DNA of 64,000 nt from Bacillus altitudinis 41KF2b (GTDB taxonomy: Bacteria; Bacillota; Bacilli; Bacillales; Bacillaceae), in NCBI RefSeq assembly GCF_000691145.1, contig NZ_ASJC01000002.1, positions 310,001 through 374,000 on the forward strand, read 5' to 3'. The translations under genes were made by a program, and so were the position numbers. Within the stretch, counting starts at the first letter, position 1, and the number at the start of each line of letters is the position of its first letter. Positions 43,497-54,855 of the stretch are shown here, in pieces. The notes beneath the pieces are model-generated. The model worked only from the letters and a program-made list of their open reading frames with translations. It did no database searches and was not told the origin of the DNA.

Positions 43497-43525
43497 AAAA
43501 AGGCGCAGGGAACTGCGTCTTTTTG
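43497..43525 (+). terminator. Terminator of yvcT
   Basis: AAAGGCGCAG/CTGCGTCTTT (about 43498-43521) around GGAA, followed by TTG and T-rich DNA. Confidence 0.75.
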
Positions 43526-43583
43526 TTTACGTCATCTAGAGACAGTAGGTCAAAAAGCCTCATTTTTTCCAATCTCCTGATTC

Positions 43584-43615
43584 TTTACATTCTCTTCATA
43601 TGCCGGTGCTATAAT
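43584..43615 (+). promoter_or_regulatory. Binase promoter with possible PhoP half-sites
   Basis: TATAAT (43610-43615) has no -35 box at the usual distance. Instead TTTACA (43584-43589) and TTCATA (43595-43600) repeat with the 11-bp period of PhoP-binding TTAACA words. B. intermedius RNase genes are reported to respond to phosphate starvation, which fits. Only two half-sites are convincing. Confidence 0.5.
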
Positions 43616-43672
43616 ATGAGGTAGACAAGCATCAAGAGGACGGCATCCCATTTCCTTTTGAGGAGGATCAAG

Positions 43673-44161
43673 ATGAAAAAAATAAGTTCGATTTTTACTC
43701 TGTTCGCTCTGATTGCTGCCATTCTGTTTTCTGGATTTATCCCGCAGCAAGTCCATGCAGAAACACCACTTACACCCACAGCCACAAATGAGACTGCTTC
43801 CGTACAGCTTGCACCAGACCTTCGTACCCTTGCCGTCATTAATACCTTTGATGGTGTAGCAGATTACTTAATCCGCTATAAACGACTACCTGATAATTAC
43901 ATCACCAAATCACAAGCGAGCGCCCTCGGATGGGTGGCATCAAAAGGAAATTTAGCTGAAGTCGCGCCGGGCAAAAGCATCGGTGGAGACGTATTCTCTA
44001 ATCGGGAGGGACGCCTTCCATCAGCTAGCGGCCGTACATGGCGTGAAGCCGACATCAACTACGTATCCGGTTTCCGTAATGCTGACCGCCTAGTATACTC
44101 AAGTGACTGGCTCATTTATAAAACAACCGATCACTATGCGACATTTACGAGGATTCGTTAA
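43673..44161 (+). CDS. Binase-type secreted guanyl-preferring ribonuclease
   Basis: A 162-residue precursor: signal peptide (MKKISSIFTLFALIAAILFSG...VHAE), a ~25-residue propeptide, and a 109-residue mature enzyme beginning AVINTFDGVADYL at residue 54. In mature numbering Glu72, Arg82 and His101 are the catalytic residues and Lys26 is also present, as in barnase and binase. It cleaves single-stranded RNA after G outside the cell. The ATG at 43673 follows GAGGAGG. No barstar-like inhibitor gene is in the window. In B. subtilis the psd genes occupy this spot. Confidence 0.95.
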   Translation: MKKISSIFTLFALIAAILFSGFIPQQVHAETPLTPTATNETASVQLAPDLRTLAVINTFDGVADYLIRYKRLPDNYITKSQASALGWVASKGNLAEVAPGKSIGGDVFSNREGRLPSASGRTWREADINYVSGFRNADRLVYSSDWLIYKTTDHYATFTRIR

Positions 44162-44169
44162 TCATTGTA

Positions 44170-44205
44170 AAAAGACTGCCCTAAGTCAAAAGGGCTGTCT
44201 TTTTT
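44170..44205. terminator. Bidirectional terminator between binase and yvcN
   Basis: AAAGACTGCCC and GGGCTGTCTTT form a stem with one T-T mismatch (44170-44202), with T on one side and A on the other. It serves the two convergent genes. Confidence 0.75.
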
Positions 44206-44213
44206 CATATTGT

Positions 44214-44957
44214 TTACGGAAGCAGTTTTTGTACGTACTCCTCAAACGGTTGTGAGAGTGGTTTCTTCGATACTTCTTCCTGTTCATGTATCGTGACATG
44301 ATCTTCTGTCACGATCACACGACCTGTTGGTGTCAGTTTGGATGCAAGCGGCCTTTTGTTAAAAGGAGAGGCTTCATTTTCATAAATCTCATGCCTCAAT
44401 TGCACAAGTGTATCTTCACCGACTTCTTTCAATGTAAAAGCATAACCTGTTTCAGCACCCGCTCCCCTATCCAATTGGAGTAGATGGGTTCCTTTTTCTG
44501 TTTCCTCTGCGTTCACTCGAAAACGAAGGGACGGTGCTTCCACCCATTCACCTGTAAAAGGGACGGGCTGAAGGGGTAAATTCACACCAAATCCTGCATC
44601 AATGAGGTATCGCTCATGGTGATGTTGAAGGACGATGGCTACATGCGTTCCATCCAGTGCCCACTTCTCTGCTTCTTTGTTATATACGGTCCCTTGAACG
44701 AGCTGTACAGCGAGACCTGCCTCTTTTAAGACATAATATAAGAGCGGATTGAGGTCATAGCAAAGCCCACCTCTGCTGCCTTCCAGAAGATGAAGCTTCA
44801 AACCTTCTTGATCCAAAGCATAAGCGTGTTTACCCACCACAGATCTATTTTCAAAAGGAAAGGTATAAGCCATCTTCCTTAGTAAATCAGGCAATTGTTC
44901 AAAGGTAATGGACGAAGCTTCGTATCCAATTTTCTGTAAAAAGGCTGATTGAATCAC
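44214..44957 (-). CDS. yvcN: YvcN, arylamine N-acetyltransferase
   Basis: A 247-residue NAT enzyme transferring acetyl from acetyl-CoA to arylamines. The catalytic triad is Cys in GGLCYDLNPLLYYVL (~66), His in DGTHVAIVL (~105) and Asp in LIDAGFGVNLP (~121). It is the last gene of the yvcI-to-yvcN group, 38 bp after crh. A physiological substrate is unknown; detoxification is the usual guess. Confidence 0.9.
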   Translation of the reverse strand: MIQSAFLQKIGYEASSITFEQLPDLLRKMAYTFPFENRSVVGKHAYALDQEGLKLHLLEGSRGGLCYDLNPLLYYVLKEAGLAVQLVQGTVYNKEAEKWALDGTHVAIVLQHHHERYLIDAGFGVNLPLQPVPFTGEWVEAPSLRFRVNAEETEKGTHLLQLDRGAGAETGYAFTLKEVGEDTLVQLRHEIYENEASPFNKRPLASKLTPTGRVIVTEDHVTIHEQEEVSKKPLSQPFEEYVQKLLP

Positions 44958-44995
44958 AACTTTCCCTCCTAAAAAAACTGAGCCCTTGAAGAGAC

Positions 44996-45253
44996 TCAGT
45001 TTTCTTGATTGATAAAATCCGTTAACGCATCGATGGCTTCTTGTTCATCTGCTCCATCAGCTATTAGTTTGACGGTGACCCCAGAGCTGATCGCAAGGCT
45101 CATCAGTCCCATAATACTCTTCGCATTGACTTTTTTCCCATCTTTCTCTAGAAAAATATCAGCACCAAAACGATTGGCTTCTTGAACGAACAAAGCAGCC
45201 GGACGTGCCTGCAAACCCGTTTTCAGCTGAATTGTGACCGTTTTTTCCACCAT
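44996..45253 (-). CDS. crh: Crh, HPr-like catabolite repression cofactor
   Basis: An 85-residue HPr-fold protein. The active-site histidine of HPr is replaced by Gln in GLQARPAA, so it cannot carry PTS phosphate. The regulatory serine in KSIMGLMS (Ser46) is retained, so HPr kinase can phosphorylate it and it can then bind CcpA. It also binds methylglyoxal synthase in B. subtilis. It follows whiA by 26 bp. Confidence 0.95.
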   Translation of the reverse strand: MVEKTVTIQLKTGLQARPAALFVQEANRFGADIFLEKDGKKVNAKSIMGLMSLAISSGVTVKLIADGADEQEAIDALTDFINQEN

Positions 45254-45279
45254 ATGATCTGCCTCCCTTTTTTATTTCC

Positions 45280-46230
45280 CTATTTGAGTGTAACAGCTTG
45301 TCCGTTTCTTAATTGTTCTGCAATTTGATCTAGCTTTCTTAAACGGTGATTAATGCCTGATTTGCTGATCTTGCCGCTTTCCACCATTTCGCCAAGTTCC
45401 TTTAGTGTGACTTCTTGGTAGTCAATACGCAGTTGCGCAATTTCACGCAGCTTATCTGGCAGGGCGTCTAGTCCAATCTTTTCGTCAATGAATTGAATAT
45501 TTTCAACTTGGCGCAGTGAGGCACCGATCGTTTTATTCAAGTTTGCTGTTTCACAATTGACGAGCCGGTTCACAGAATTCCTCATATCTCGGACGATGCG
45601 CACGTCTTCAAAACGAAGCAATGAGTTATGAGCACCCACAACACTTAAGAATTCCGTAATTTTCTCCGCTTCCTTCATGTATGTGATAAAGCCTTTTTTT
45701 CGTTCAAGTGTTTTACTGTTAAGATGGAATTGATTCATGAGCTCACAAAGGGCATCATTATGTTCTTTGTATAGTGAAAAAATCTCAAGGTGATACGAAG
45801 AGGTTTCTGGATTATTCACAGAACCTCCTGCTAAAAAAGCACCTCTCATATAGGAACGCTTGCAGCATCTTTTCTTCACAAGTTCTTCTGAAATGTTGCG
45901 TTCAAATACAAATTGTTCACCTAATATCTTTAGGTCCTCTAAAATGGTTTTCGCTCGTTCTACCAGTCTGACAATATACACATTATTCTTTTTTAATCTC
46001 ATTTTTTTACGAACGAGCAGCTCGACAGTCACATCGTATTTCTTTTTCAAAAGGGTATAAATACGTCTTGCAATGGCTGCGTTCTCTGTCTGTATATCTA
46101 AAATCAATTTTCGATTAGAAAAAGATAATGAACCGTTCATACGGATGAGGGCAGAAAGCTCTGCTTTTGTGCAGCAGTCCTTCACTTCCAGATTAGTCAG
46201 CTCTTTTTTTGTTTCGGATGCAAATGACAT
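45280..46230 (-). CDS. whiA: WhiA, DNA-binding cell-division and chromosome-segregation protein
   Basis: A 316-residue protein with an N-terminal LAGLIDADG-homing-endonuclease-like region ([30 protein letters not shown]) and a C-terminal helix-turn-helix ([28 protein letters not shown]). Endonuclease function is lost in this family. In Bacillus it influences FtsZ assembly and nucleoid segregation. The ATG at 46230 ([12 protein letters not shown]) matches the family start; the frame is open five codons further. Confidence 0.94.
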   Translation of the reverse strand: MSFASETKKELTNLEVKDCCTKAELSALIRMNGSLSFSNRKLILDIQTENAAIARRIYTLLKKKYDVTVELLVRKKMRLKKNNVYIVRLVERAKTILEDLKILGEQFVFERNISEELVKKRCCKRSYMRGAFLAGGSVNNPETSSYHLEIFSLYKEHNDALCELMNQFHLNSKTLERKKGFITYMKEAEKITEFLSVVGAHNSLLRFEDVRIVRDMRNSVNRLVNCETANLNKTIGASLRQVENIQFIDEKIGLDALPDKLREIAQLRIDYQEVTLKELGEMVESGKISKSGINHRLRKLDQIAEQLRNGQAVTLK

Positions 46231-46247
46231 CCTTGCCACCCCCATTC

Positions 46248-47207
46248 CTATTTTTTCTGATGCAGCAAATCGACAAGCAGCGCAGCTACTTTCAGCGTGT
46301 CATGACGAATCACATGCTGGTCATATGTAATGATTTCCCCAGGGATGACTTCTAGTCCCATGGCTTTGAGTACATCTGTGTCGAATTGTACAGGCTGCGC
46401 CTGCTCTTCTGCATATTTTGCTTTGATTTCTTCTGGAATTTCTTTATTGTTCACAAATATCGTATCGATAAATGGTCGGTCCATATGATCGTTTAGTGCC
46501 TGCACATGATCAGCTGCACTGTAGGAAAGCGTTTCCCCCGGCTGTGTCATGACATTACAAATATAGACTTTTTTCGCCTTAGAACGAATCACTTCTTCGC
46601 CAATATGCGGTACAAGCAAGTTTGGCAAGATACTTGTATACAAGCTGCCAGGTCCGAGGACGATCAAGTCGGCTTCACGAATGACTTGAATCGATTCTGG
46701 GAGCGGTTCAATCGTATCGGGTGTGAGGAACACTCGTTTAATTCGCTCACCATAGGTTGGGATTTTTGATTCTCCTGTTACCACTTGCCCATTTTCTAAT
46801 TCAGCATGAAGAACAACACTTGAATTCGCTGCTGGCAATACTTTTCCTCTCACATTTAAGACCTTGCTCATTTCTGTGACGGCATGAAAAAAATCACCGG
46901 TTATATTCGTCATAGCCGCAAGAATGAGATTGCCGAGAGAGTGGCCTGTTAAGTCATTCCCTTTATTAAAACGGTGCTGAAATAAATCTTCTACAAGCGG
47001 TTCGACATCAGAAAGTGCCGCAAGGACATTCCGAATATCGCCTGGAGGCGGAATATTCAAATCATGTCGCAGTCTGCCTGAGCTGCCTCCATCATCAGCA
47101 ACCGTTACAATAGCGGTAATATCCACTGGCTTTGTTTTTAGCCCTCTGAGCAAAACAGATAAGCCAGTGCCTCCGCCAAGAATGACCACCTTTGGAAGTG
47201 TCGTCAT
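46248..47207 (-). CDS. yvcK: YvcK (MgfK), gluconeogenesis and cell-shape factor
   Basis: A 319-residue CofD-like protein with [17 protein letters not shown] and [12 protein letters not shown] at the N-terminus, which bind UDP-sugars (UDP-GlcNAc). In B. subtilis it is needed for growth on gluconeogenic carbon sources and for correct placement of PBP1. It abuts rapZ with no gap and precedes whiA by 17 bp. Confidence 0.94.
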   Translation of the reverse strand: MTTLPKVVILGGGTGLSVLLRGLKTKPVDITAIVTVADDGGSSGRLRHDLNIPPPGDIRNVLAALSDVEPLVEDLFQHRFNKGNDLTGHSLGNLILAAMTNITGDFFHAVTEMSKVLNVRGKVLPAANSSVVLHAELENGQVVTGESKIPTYGERIKRVFLTPDTIEPLPESIQVIREADLIVLGPGSLYTSILPNLLVPHIGEEVIRSKAKKVYICNVMTQPGETLSYSAADHVQALNDHMDRPFIDTIFVNNKEIPEEIKAKYAEEQAQPVQFDTDVLKAMGLEVIPGEIITYDQHVIRHDTLKVAALLVDLLHQKK

Positions 47208-48095
47208 CTATTTTCTGCTTCTCTTTTCAATGTCCCGGTGAGTGACATGAGTATAGTAGTCATTTTTAAAATACTCCGATAAGTAGTTCGCTAGCGTCAC
47301 TGATCGGTGCTGTCCACCTGTACAGCCAATAGCGATCACCAGCTGACTTTTCCCTTCTCGTTTATAGGACGGAAGCATAAAGCTGAGAAGGTCGATTAAT
47401 TTCTCTGTGAACTTTTGCGTTTCACTCCACTTCATGACATAGGAGCGTACTTCTTCATCATTTCCAGTCTGTGGACGCATGCTCTCAATATAGTAAGGAT
47501 TCGGCAGAAATCTCACATCAAATACAAGATCAGCATCAATTGGCAAGCCGTACTTAAAGCCAAATGACATCACATTCACTGTAAACACTTGCCCCTGATT
47601 CGTAGCAAAGTGTGTGACAATCTTTTCTCGAAGCTGTTTCGGTTTCAAATCCGATGTATCAAAAATCATTTGAGCTCGGCCTTTTAACTCTTCTAACAGA
47701 TCGCGTTCCATCGCGATTCCTTCGAGCGGCAAACCTGTTGTCGCAAGAGGATGCGAACGTCTCGTTTCTTTGTATCTTGAGACAAGTACCTTATCGTTTG
47801 CATCTAAGAATAATATTCTTGGTGTGATCCAACCAAGATCACTCATTTCATCTAAGGCTGCAATTAAGCTATCAAAGAATTCGCGTCCGCGCAAATCCAT
47901 CACAAGGGCCACCTTGCTCATCTTTGAATTGGATTCCTTCATAAGCTCTAGAAACTTCGGTAAAAGTGATGGCGGTAAGTTATCCACACAAAAGTAACCT
48001 AAGTCTTCAAAGCTTTGGATGGCAACGGTTTTCCCCGCACCTGACATCCCTGTAATAATCACAAGCTGAATATCATCTTGTTTGTGCGTATTCAT
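47208..48095 (-). CDS. rapZ: RapZ family nucleotide-binding protein (YvcJ)
   Basis: A 295-residue P-loop protein with Walker A GMSGAGKT near residue 15, [13 protein letters not shown] and the C-terminal [17 protein letters not shown]. Binds ATP and GTP. In E. coli RapZ controls glucosamine-6-phosphate synthase through small RNAs; in B. subtilis YvcJ affects competence. The ATG at 48095 ([16 protein letters not shown]) follows GGAGAGGGAG, which is better than the frame-open codon at 48131. Confidence 0.94.
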   Translation of the reverse strand: MNTHKQDDIQLVIITGMSGAGKTVAIQSFEDLGYFCVDNLPPSLLPKFLELMKESNSKMSKVALVMDLRGREFFDSLIAALDEMSDLGWITPRILFLDANDKVLVSRYKETRRSHPLATTGLPLEGIAMERDLLEELKGRAQMIFDTSDLKPKQLREKIVTHFATNQGQVFTVNVMSFGFKYGLPIDADLVFDVRFLPNPYYIESMRPQTGNDEEVRSYVMKWSETQKFTEKLIDLLSFMLPSYKREGKSQLVIAIGCTGGQHRSVTLANYLSEYFKNDYYTHVTHRDIEKRSRK

Positions 48096-48134
48096 GCCTG
48101 CTCCCTCTCCTTCTTTATGAAAACGGTTCATTTA

Positions 48135-48599
48135 TTAGTCTCCTTGAGGATCTAATCGATAAGCAATCAGCTCAAAGTCTGGTGTATACGTAAAAGTGCC
48201 GTGGAGAAGTCCTTTCCCTTTCAACATGAAGTCAAGAATATGGGAATCTCCTGGAGCCATCGGCAAGCTGGGTACATCTTTTACATCATGCCATTTTAAA
48301 ATGCCTTCCTCCGACTCTGATACGTTTTTTCCTGTAAAGGAATCTGCCATAAAGGTGAACATCATCCACTCTTGAACGATTTGATCGCCTTCTTTTATGA
48401 TAAAGGTAAACACGCCTTTTAGCTGCGGATTTAAAATATAAATGCCTGTTTCTTCTCTAAATTCTCGAACGACTGAATCCTTGACCGATTCTCCGCTCTC
48501 CATTTTGCCGCCAGGTGCTACCCACCAGCCTCGTCTTGGCTTTTGCAGCAAGAGAACTTGATCTTCGTGATGCAGCACACAATTGGTTACTCGTTGCAT
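48135..48599 (-). CDS. yvcI: YvcI, Nudix hydrolase
   Basis: A 154-residue Nudix enzyme. The Nudix box runs GGKMESGESVKDSVVREFREETG (residues ~31-53), complete with the REFREE metal-binding core. Substrate is probably an (oxidised) nucleoside triphosphate; B. subtilis YvcI is not well characterised to me. It is the first gene of the group that runs to yvcN. Promoter at 48633-48661. Confidence 0.9.
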   Translation of the reverse strand: MQRVTNCVLHHEDQVLLLQKPRRGWWVAPGGKMESGESVKDSVVREFREETGIYILNPQLKGVFTFIIKEGDQIVQEWMMFTFMADSFTGKNVSESEEGILKWHDVKDVPSLPMAPGDSHILDFMLKGKGLLHGTFTYTPDFELIAYRLDPQGD

Positions 48600-48632
48600 C
48601 AGCTGTCACCTACTCTTTTATGTCTTTTTCTT

Positions 48633-48661
48633 ATTATACAGGTTCATCATGACTCCCACAA
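48633..48661 (-). promoter_or_regulatory. Sigma-A promoter of the yvcI-rapZ-yvcK-whiA-crh-yvcN group
   Basis: Minus strand TTGTGG (48656-48661), 17-bp spacer, TATAAT (48633-48638), 34 bases before the yvcI start. The rest of the 48600-48956 gap holds the trxB terminator and otherwise nothing I can support. Confidence 0.65.
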
Positions 48662-48803
48662 TGAACATGCCCGTTCTTCACTGAAAACAGACAGGTTTTC
48701 GTATGAATATGGCGACGGGCACTTTCTCTATTCTTTATTTTACAACATGTAACGGTTCTCCATGCGTCATTTGTGAACATCTCGTGAATTTCTGATTTTA
48801 AGC

Positions 48804-48834
48804 AAAAAAAAGGACACGGATTCACATCCGTGCC
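48804..48834 (-). terminator. Terminator of trxB
   Basis: GGCACGGAT/ATCCGTGTCC stem (48812-48834) with a four-base loop and seven T on the minus strand. It lies about 125 bp past the trxB stop. Confidence 0.8.
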
Positions 48835-48956
48835 AAACATGTATTCCTTATAAAAGGGGGTCAATTACTAGTTTTATCATAACGGATAATTGTTTCACCC
48901 GTGTTACATTCCAGTTAAAAGCCCGTGACGCAATATTAAGGATTTACGACAGCTGT

Positions 48957-49943
<987 letters not shown>

Positions 49944-50071
49944 TTATTAGAATGCCCTTGGGTGATGCTTCCATTCATGACAGAGAGCATCATTTCCACT
50001 CTTAGCTTTTATTCCTTACCCATATCCTATTAAATCTGCGGATAATAAGCGAATCATTTGCTCATATCTTC

Positions 50072-50112
50072 AAAAAAAGAAAAAGCTTCCTTAAACTGCT
50101 GTTTAAGGAAGC
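50072..50112 (-). terminator. Terminator of cwlO
   Basis: GCTTCCTTAAAC/GTTTAAGGAAGC (50085-50112) with a four-base loop, followed on the minus strand by TTTTTCTTTTTTT. A strong 12-bp stem. Confidence 0.88.
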
Positions 50113-50141
50113 CTGTTTACGGTTATATAGTAAGTAATGAT

Positions 50142-51515
50142 TTATTCAACGACTCTTCTTACAACGCCATTGAATGCTTTTTTCCAGTAAACGTTGCTCA
50201 TAGAGTCAACTGAAACACCGCGAGAGCTGTTATCGTTCAAGAATGTACCGTTTCCTAAGTAAATACCAACGTGTCCATTTACTTTATACGTATCAAAGAA
50301 CACAAGGTCTCCGCGTTTCATGTCAGATGCACTTACAGCTCTTCCTTTACCTACAAGCGTATCTGTTGTTGTACCGCCAACTGGTCCAAGGTTGATGCCT
50401 GCTGATGCAAATGCCCAGCGAACGAATGAAGAACAGTCAAAACGACGTGCGTCAATATCGGCTTGTGATCTGCCGCCGCCCCATTTATATGGAGATTGTC
50501 CTACAATGGTAGAACCTGTGCTGATCGCACCTTCGATTCCGCCTACGTTATTGCTGACAGGTGATCCACCGCCAGAAGATGGCTTCTTGCTCGGTGAACT
50601 GCTGCTATTGTTATTTGAAGATCCACTGTTATTTGAAGAAGAACCGCTGTCGTTATTAGAGCTGTTGTCTCCAGCTTGAACACTAGCTTGACGTTGCTGT
50701 TGTCTTTGTGCTTTTTCTTCTTTTGCTTGTTGAGCAGCTTCTCTTGCTTCTTTTTCAGCTTGTTTTTGAGCAGCGATTGTTGCGTCTTTTTCAGATGCAA
50801 TGCTGTTTGCCTCAGTGTTTAACTCGCTGATTTGAGAAGAAGCACTTCCTTTTTGCTTTTTCACTTGCTTGAATAGCTTGTCTTTCTCATCAAGCTGTTT
50901 ATTTAAGTCAGTTTGAAGTGTTTCAAGCTTTGCAAGCGTCTTTTGAACATCTTCAAGCTTTGTGTTTAATTCGTTTTCAGACTTTTGTAATTCCGCTTTG
51001 TCTCTTTCTTGTTCTTTAATGATTTCGCTGTCTGCGTTGATTAATGTAGATACAGCACCTGCACGACTGATGAAATCGCTAAAGCTTTTTGCTCCTAGTA
51101 ATACATCTATGTATTTCGTAGAACCACCGCTTTCTTGAAGCGCACGTACACGCTTTTTCAAGAATTCGTTTCTTTCTTCGATACGTTTTTCTGTATCAGC
51201 AATTTCTTTTTTCAGTGCCTTGATTTCTTTTTTTGTTTTTTCGTTTTCTTTTTGTTTTTCTTCGATTTGATCACTTGTTTTTAAAGCTTTTTCGTCAATT
51301 TCTTTTAGCTTTAGCGCAAGTGCCTCTTGTTTTGCCTCAAGCTTTGAAAGCTCTTCTTTTTTCTTTTGAAGATTCTTGTTTACCTCTGACTGCTTGCTGT
51401 CTAGTTCTTGTTTCTTTTGTTCAAAGTTCTGTGCATTTGCTTCATGAGTAAATGGAATAAATAAACCGCTCGCTCCAATCACCGAAGCTAAACCGAAAGT
51501 AATAAACTTTTTCAC
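50142..51515 (-). CDS. cwlO: CwlO, secreted D,L-endopeptidase autolysin
   Basis: A 457-residue secreted wall hydrolase. Signal peptide ([28 protein letters not shown]), long coiled coil (~residues 30-265, PcsB-like), a Ser/Asn-rich linker, and a C-terminal NlpC/P60 domain with Cys in [10 protein letters not shown] and His in [11 protein letters not shown]. It cuts D-Glu-mDAP bonds and, in B. subtilis, is controlled by FtsEX to allow lateral wall growth. The start is a GTG at 51515 behind AAAGGAGG. Likely driven by WalR in view of the family. Confidence 0.93.
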   Translation of the reverse strand: MKKFITFGLASVIGASGLFIPFTHEANAQNFEQKKQELDSKQSEVNKNLQKKKEELSKLEAKQEALALKLKEIDEKALKTSDQIEEKQKENEKTKKEIKALKKEIADTEKRIEERNEFLKKRVRALQESGGSTKYIDVLLGAKSFSDFISRAGAVSTLINADSEIIKEQERDKAELQKSENELNTKLEDVQKTLAKLETLQTDLNKQLDEKDKLFKQVKKQKGSASSQISELNTEANSIASEKDATIAAQKQAEKEAREAAQQAKEEKAQRQQQRQASVQAGDNSSNNDSGSSSNNSGSSNNNSSSSPSKKPSSGGGSPVSNNVGGIEGAISTGSTIVGQSPYKWGGGRSQADIDARRFDCSSFVRWAFASAGINLGPVGGTTTDTLVGKGRAVSASDMKRGDLVFFDTYKVNGHVGIYLGNGTFLNDNSSRGVSVDSMSNVYWKKAFNGVVRRVVE

Positions 51516-51879
51516 GTATAGTTCCTCCTTTGACAATTTCCCAAGCGACATGAGAAAGCAGCAAATTCTCTGCGACCAATCTGTGCTTCCTGTGTCTTTC
51601 TTCCTGATGATTCAGTCAGATGTTGACCAGATTGTTTCTATCACTAGGTGTTGCATTATGTATAGTAAAATATTTAAATATATATCTTTGTTTTAATCCA
51701 CGAGTTTCATTATACATGACACATCGACAAAATGAGCTAATATTTTTATTACATTTATGTTTCAAATAGATGTCGAGATTGTCATACTTCGCCAAATCCT
51801 AGCAAATCCCACCTTTTTATCCAAGAAAAAAGCATGACCTTTTCGGCCATGCTGCTGTTATCTGAATCTATTTACCTAT
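51516..51879 (-). promoter_or_regulatory. cwlO upstream region and yvcD terminator
   Basis: This 364-bp gap holds the terminator of yvcD (GCATGACC/GGCCATGC, 51832-51852, followed on the minus strand by a T-run). It also holds a TATAAT at 51709-51714 that would give cwlO a leader of about 185 nt. The B. subtilis cwlO transcript has a long leader affecting its stability. TGTAATAAAAATATTA just upstream of the -35 region is a weak WalR-box candidate. Confidence 0.5.
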
Positions 51880-53340
51880 TCAAACCATGAACGCACAAAT
51901 AATATTCTCATATTTTGACAGCGTTTGAACGCTGATCTGAAAAGAAGCTGCGATCTCTTTTTTGCTGACAGCTGATTCTTCTTGTTCATTCATCCATAGA
52001 TAATAAGAAGCTGCTGCCCATGCAATGGCATTTTTCTTCTCTACGCCTGAAGCACGTGCTTGCTGAATAATATGGAATAACCAAAAATATGGCATGTGGC
52101 TATCAGGATTCACCGCTTCTTCCAAAGCAGATGCCGCCTGTTTTGCGAAGACCGCATCTTCTGAAAACGATCTTTCTTCCATTTGATCTTCATATAAAAG
52201 TAACTCAATAAACTGCTGTTCAAAGGCCGTTTTCGCAGCGCGGGAATCAAGAACAGATTGCAAGACGTCACGTTCACCTTTTTGTTTGCTGACATAGTAG
52301 GCAGTGAGTCGTTCCTCAATTGAAACCATTGGCTCAGACTCCTCTGGTTTATCTTGCCACGGCTTGATTTCATCTGCATCAATATCTTCTTCCACCATCT
52401 TATCCCAGACGGTTTGCGCCAGCGTTTTGTGGCCCGTATAATAGGCTGCACTTGCCAGCCAGTATAAAAACGTACTATCACCTTGGAAACCTGTTTTATA
52501 CAAAGAATAAAGCCATTTAAATGCCCATTCAAATTCTCCAACAAGGGCAAATGTCGCACCAAGCTTATAACGCTGTTCACTTAATATTGGATACACGTGC
52601 GTTAATTGCTTCGCTAACAAATTGACCTTTTCTTCTTCTTTTTCATAATGATAGAAAACAAGCTGATTACAAAGGGCATGCAGATTACCGGGATTTTCAT
52701 GAAGGACCCGGTTCAACATTTCTTTTGCCTGATCGATTTGGCCAGAATAAAAATAGGCCAAAGCGAGATTATTATACGCTGACCAAAACTCTGGATACTC
52801 AACAATCATCTGTTCCAGCATCTCGATTGCTTCATCCAGCCTGCCGCTTTCTAGCAAATGGTTGGCTTGATCCTGCTTTACAATCAGATCATCCTGATCA
52901 TAAGGAAAATCTTCATCAACATCGTCACTCATATCAAGCAGATCGAGGAGATCGTCATTTTCATCTGCAAATTCCCCGTCTTCTTCCAGCGCAGCATAAG
53001 CAGTGGCGCATCTATATGCCTCTTGAAACAAACCGAGATTCGCATAATTATTGGCTTTAAAGTAGTGACACTCTGACATGTTCTCATCCAAGTGTTCAAG
53101 GATAAAATCAAGCAGTTCATTAGATTGTTGGTAATGACCCATTTCAGTATAAATAATGGCAAGCTGCGACAGCATTTCTACATTTTCAGGCTCAAGTACG
53201 ATGGCCCGCTGTATCAACTTACTTGCCCTAGACAGATTTCTTTCTCTATATGCTTTTAGACCTTTATGAAAAAAGTAATGCCCATCTTGGAATAGCTGGA
53301 CGACTTGTGTGTGATTATTTTGAGAAGTGTATTTACTCAC
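51880..53340 (-). CDS. yvcD: YvcD, tetratricopeptide-repeat protein
   Basis: A 486-residue cytoplasmic protein with several TPR units (HYFFHKGLKAYRERNLSRASKLIQRAIVLEPEN, AYNNLALAYFYSGQIDQAKEMLNRVLHENPGN) and a very acidic stretch around residues 135-160. The C-terminus ends with a helix-turn-helix-like ASFQISVQTLSKYENIICAF. TPR proteins act as protein-binding scaffolds; no partner is known to me. The start GTG at 53340 has TGGAGGG upstream; the frame is open to 53391. Confidence 0.88.
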   Translation of the reverse strand: MSKYTSQNNHTQVVQLFQDGHYFFHKGLKAYRERNLSRASKLIQRAIVLEPENVEMLSQLAIIYTEMGHYQQSNELLDFILEHLDENMSECHYFKANNYANLGLFQEAYRCATAYAALEEDGEFADENDDLLDLLDMSDDVDEDFPYDQDDLIVKQDQANHLLESGRLDEAIEMLEQMIVEYPEFWSAYNNLALAYFYSGQIDQAKEMLNRVLHENPGNLHALCNQLVFYHYEKEEEKVNLLAKQLTHVYPILSEQRYKLGATFALVGEFEWAFKWLYSLYKTGFQGDSTFLYWLASAAYYTGHKTLAQTVWDKMVEEDIDADEIKPWQDKPEESEPMVSIEERLTAYYVSKQKGERDVLQSVLDSRAAKTAFEQQFIELLLYEDQMEERSFSEDAVFAKQAASALEEAVNPDSHMPYFWLFHIIQQARASGVEKKNAIAWAAASYYLWMNEQEESAVSKKEIAASFQISVQTLSKYENIICAFMV

Positions 53341-53445
53341 CGATACCCTCCATTTCGAACAGTGTACCGTGTGTAGTATAACATACTTCATGAGTCGTCA
53401 CATAGAACAAAAGGAAAGGAAGGATTTGTTTTTCATTTAAAAGCA

Positions 53446-53471
53446 AAAAGCTGGGGGTACCCCCAGCTTTT
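53446..53471 (-). terminator. Terminator of the his operon
   Basis: The palindrome AAAAGCTGGGGG/CCCCCAGCTTTT (53446-53471) with a two-base centre touches the hisI stop; T-rich DNA follows on the minus strand. Confidence 0.85.
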
Positions 53472-54100
53472 CATTCCCCTTGATGGCGCTTTTTCAATAC
53501 CTTTAATACATCATCAAGAGGCAGCTGCTGTTCACGTAATAACACAAGAAGGTGATACAGGAGATCTGCTGTTTCCCATTTCAATTCTTCTTGATCTCGG
53601 TTCTTCGCTGCAATGATAACTTCAGAAGCTTCTTCCCCTACCTTTTTCAGGATTTTGTCGACTCCTTTTTCAAATAAATAGGTTGTATACGCTCCTTCTG
53701 GCATTTCCATCTGCCGCTTCGCAATGACCTGTTCCAGTTCATTTAAAATAGCAAAGCGGTCTTGTTCTCCCCTTTGCTGTTTCACGCCCTCTTCTGAAAA
53801 ACAGCTATAGCTGCCTGTATGGCAGGCTGGGCCGCTTGGTGTCACTAGAACAAGCAGGGCATCTTGATCACAGTCATAGCGAATAGATGTAACACGCTGG
53901 GTATGTCCAGATGTGGCTCCTTTGTGCCAAAGCTCATTTCTCGACCGGCTAAAAAACCATGTTTCCCCTGTCTCTAATGTTTTTTCATAGGATTCTTGAT
54001 TCATATACGCCAAAGTAAGAACTTCCTTGCTTTGAGCATCCTGTACAATGGCAGGAATGAGACCTGCATCATTAAAGGTTAATTCGTTTGCCTGTTTCAT
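53471..54100 (-). CDS. hisI: HisI, bifunctional phosphoribosyl-AMP cyclohydrolase / phosphoribosyl-ATP pyrophosphatase
   Basis: A 209-residue fusion. The N-terminal half (to ~105) is the zinc-dependent cyclohydrolase with [13 protein letters not shown] and [12 protein letters not shown]. The C-terminal half is the MazG-like pyrophosphatase with [14 protein letters not shown] and [13 protein letters not shown]. Together they carry out steps 2 and 3 of histidine synthesis. Last gene of the operon, overlapping hisF by four bases. Confidence 0.96.
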   Translation of the reverse strand: MKQANELTFNDAGLIPAIVQDAQSKEVLTLAYMNQESYEKTLETGETWFFSRSRNELWHKGATSGHTQRVTSIRYDCDQDALLVLVTPSGPACHTGSYSCFSEEGVKQQRGEQDRFAILNELEQVIAKRQMEMPEGAYTTYLFEKGVDKILKKVGEEASEVIIAAKNRDQEELKWETADLLYHLLVLLREQQLPLDDVLKVLKKRHQGE

Positions 54101-54855
54101 CTTACCTTCACCCCGTGTTCTCTCAAATATGTCTTCACCTCTTGAATTGAGGTTTCTTTATAATGGAAAATAGAGGCTGCGAGTGCGGCATCAGCTTCAC
54201 CTTTCGTAAAAGCCTCCAGCATATGCTGCGCATTGCCAGCACCTCCTGAAGCAATAACTGGCACTGTGACTGCTTCTGATACAAGCTTCGTCAAACGATG
54301 CTCAAAGCCCGTTTTCTCACCATCGGCATCCATGCTAGTCAGCAAGATCTCGCCTGCTCCTCTTCGCACGGCTTCTTTCGCCCAGTCACTCACTTCTAAA
54401 TCCGTTTGACGGCGTCCTCCGTGCGTATAGACCATGTATGCTTGTTTCTCTTCATCGTATTTCGCATCAATCGCAACAACGATGCACTGTGAACCAAAAA
54501 AGTCGGCTCCTTCTGTTATTAGCTCCGGTGTTAAAACAGCCGCTGTGTTCACAGACACCTTGTCTGCCCCCGCTCTTAATATACGCTTCATGTCATCAAG
54601 GTGGTTAATCCCGCCGCCCACCGTGAACGGGATAGCGAGAGTGGATGCCACTTGTTTGACCACATCCACCATCGTTTTTCGGCCTTCATGAGAGGCAGAT
54701 ATATCAAGAAAGACGAGTTCATCCGCACCTTCCTCGTCATAGATCTGCGCTAATTCGACCGGATCACCAGCATCCTTCAAGCCTAGAAATTGGATCCCTT
54801 TGACCACACGCCCTTCCTTTACATCAAGACATGGAATGATTCGTTTTGTCATCAT
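54097..54855 (-). CDS. hisF: HisF, imidazole glycerol phosphate synthase cyclase subunit
   Basis: A 252-residue TIM barrel. The catalytic aspartates are in [14 protein letters not shown] (Asp11) and [13 protein letters not shown] (Asp130). It joins ammonia from HisH to PRFAR and forms imidazole glycerol phosphate and AICAR. Overlaps hisA by four bases. Confidence 0.97.
   Translation of the reverse strand: MMTKRIIPCLDVKEGRVVKGIQFLGLKDAGDPVELAQIYDEEGADELVFLDISASHEGRKTMVDVVKQVASTLAIPFTVGGGINHLDDMKRILRAGADKVSVNTAAVLTPELITEGADFFGSQCIVVAIDAKYDEEKQAYMVYTHGGRRQTDLEVSDWAKEAVRRGAGEILLTSMDADGEKTGFEHRLTKLVSEAVTVPVIASGGAGNAQHMLEAFTKGEADAALAASIFHYKETSIQEVKTYLREHGVKVR

Noticed and set aside
50320-50679. 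A 119-codon frame opposite cwlO rich in Leu, Pro and Glu
   Set aside because: It is the complement of the Ser/Asn-rich linker and catalytic domain of CwlO; low-complexity shadow.
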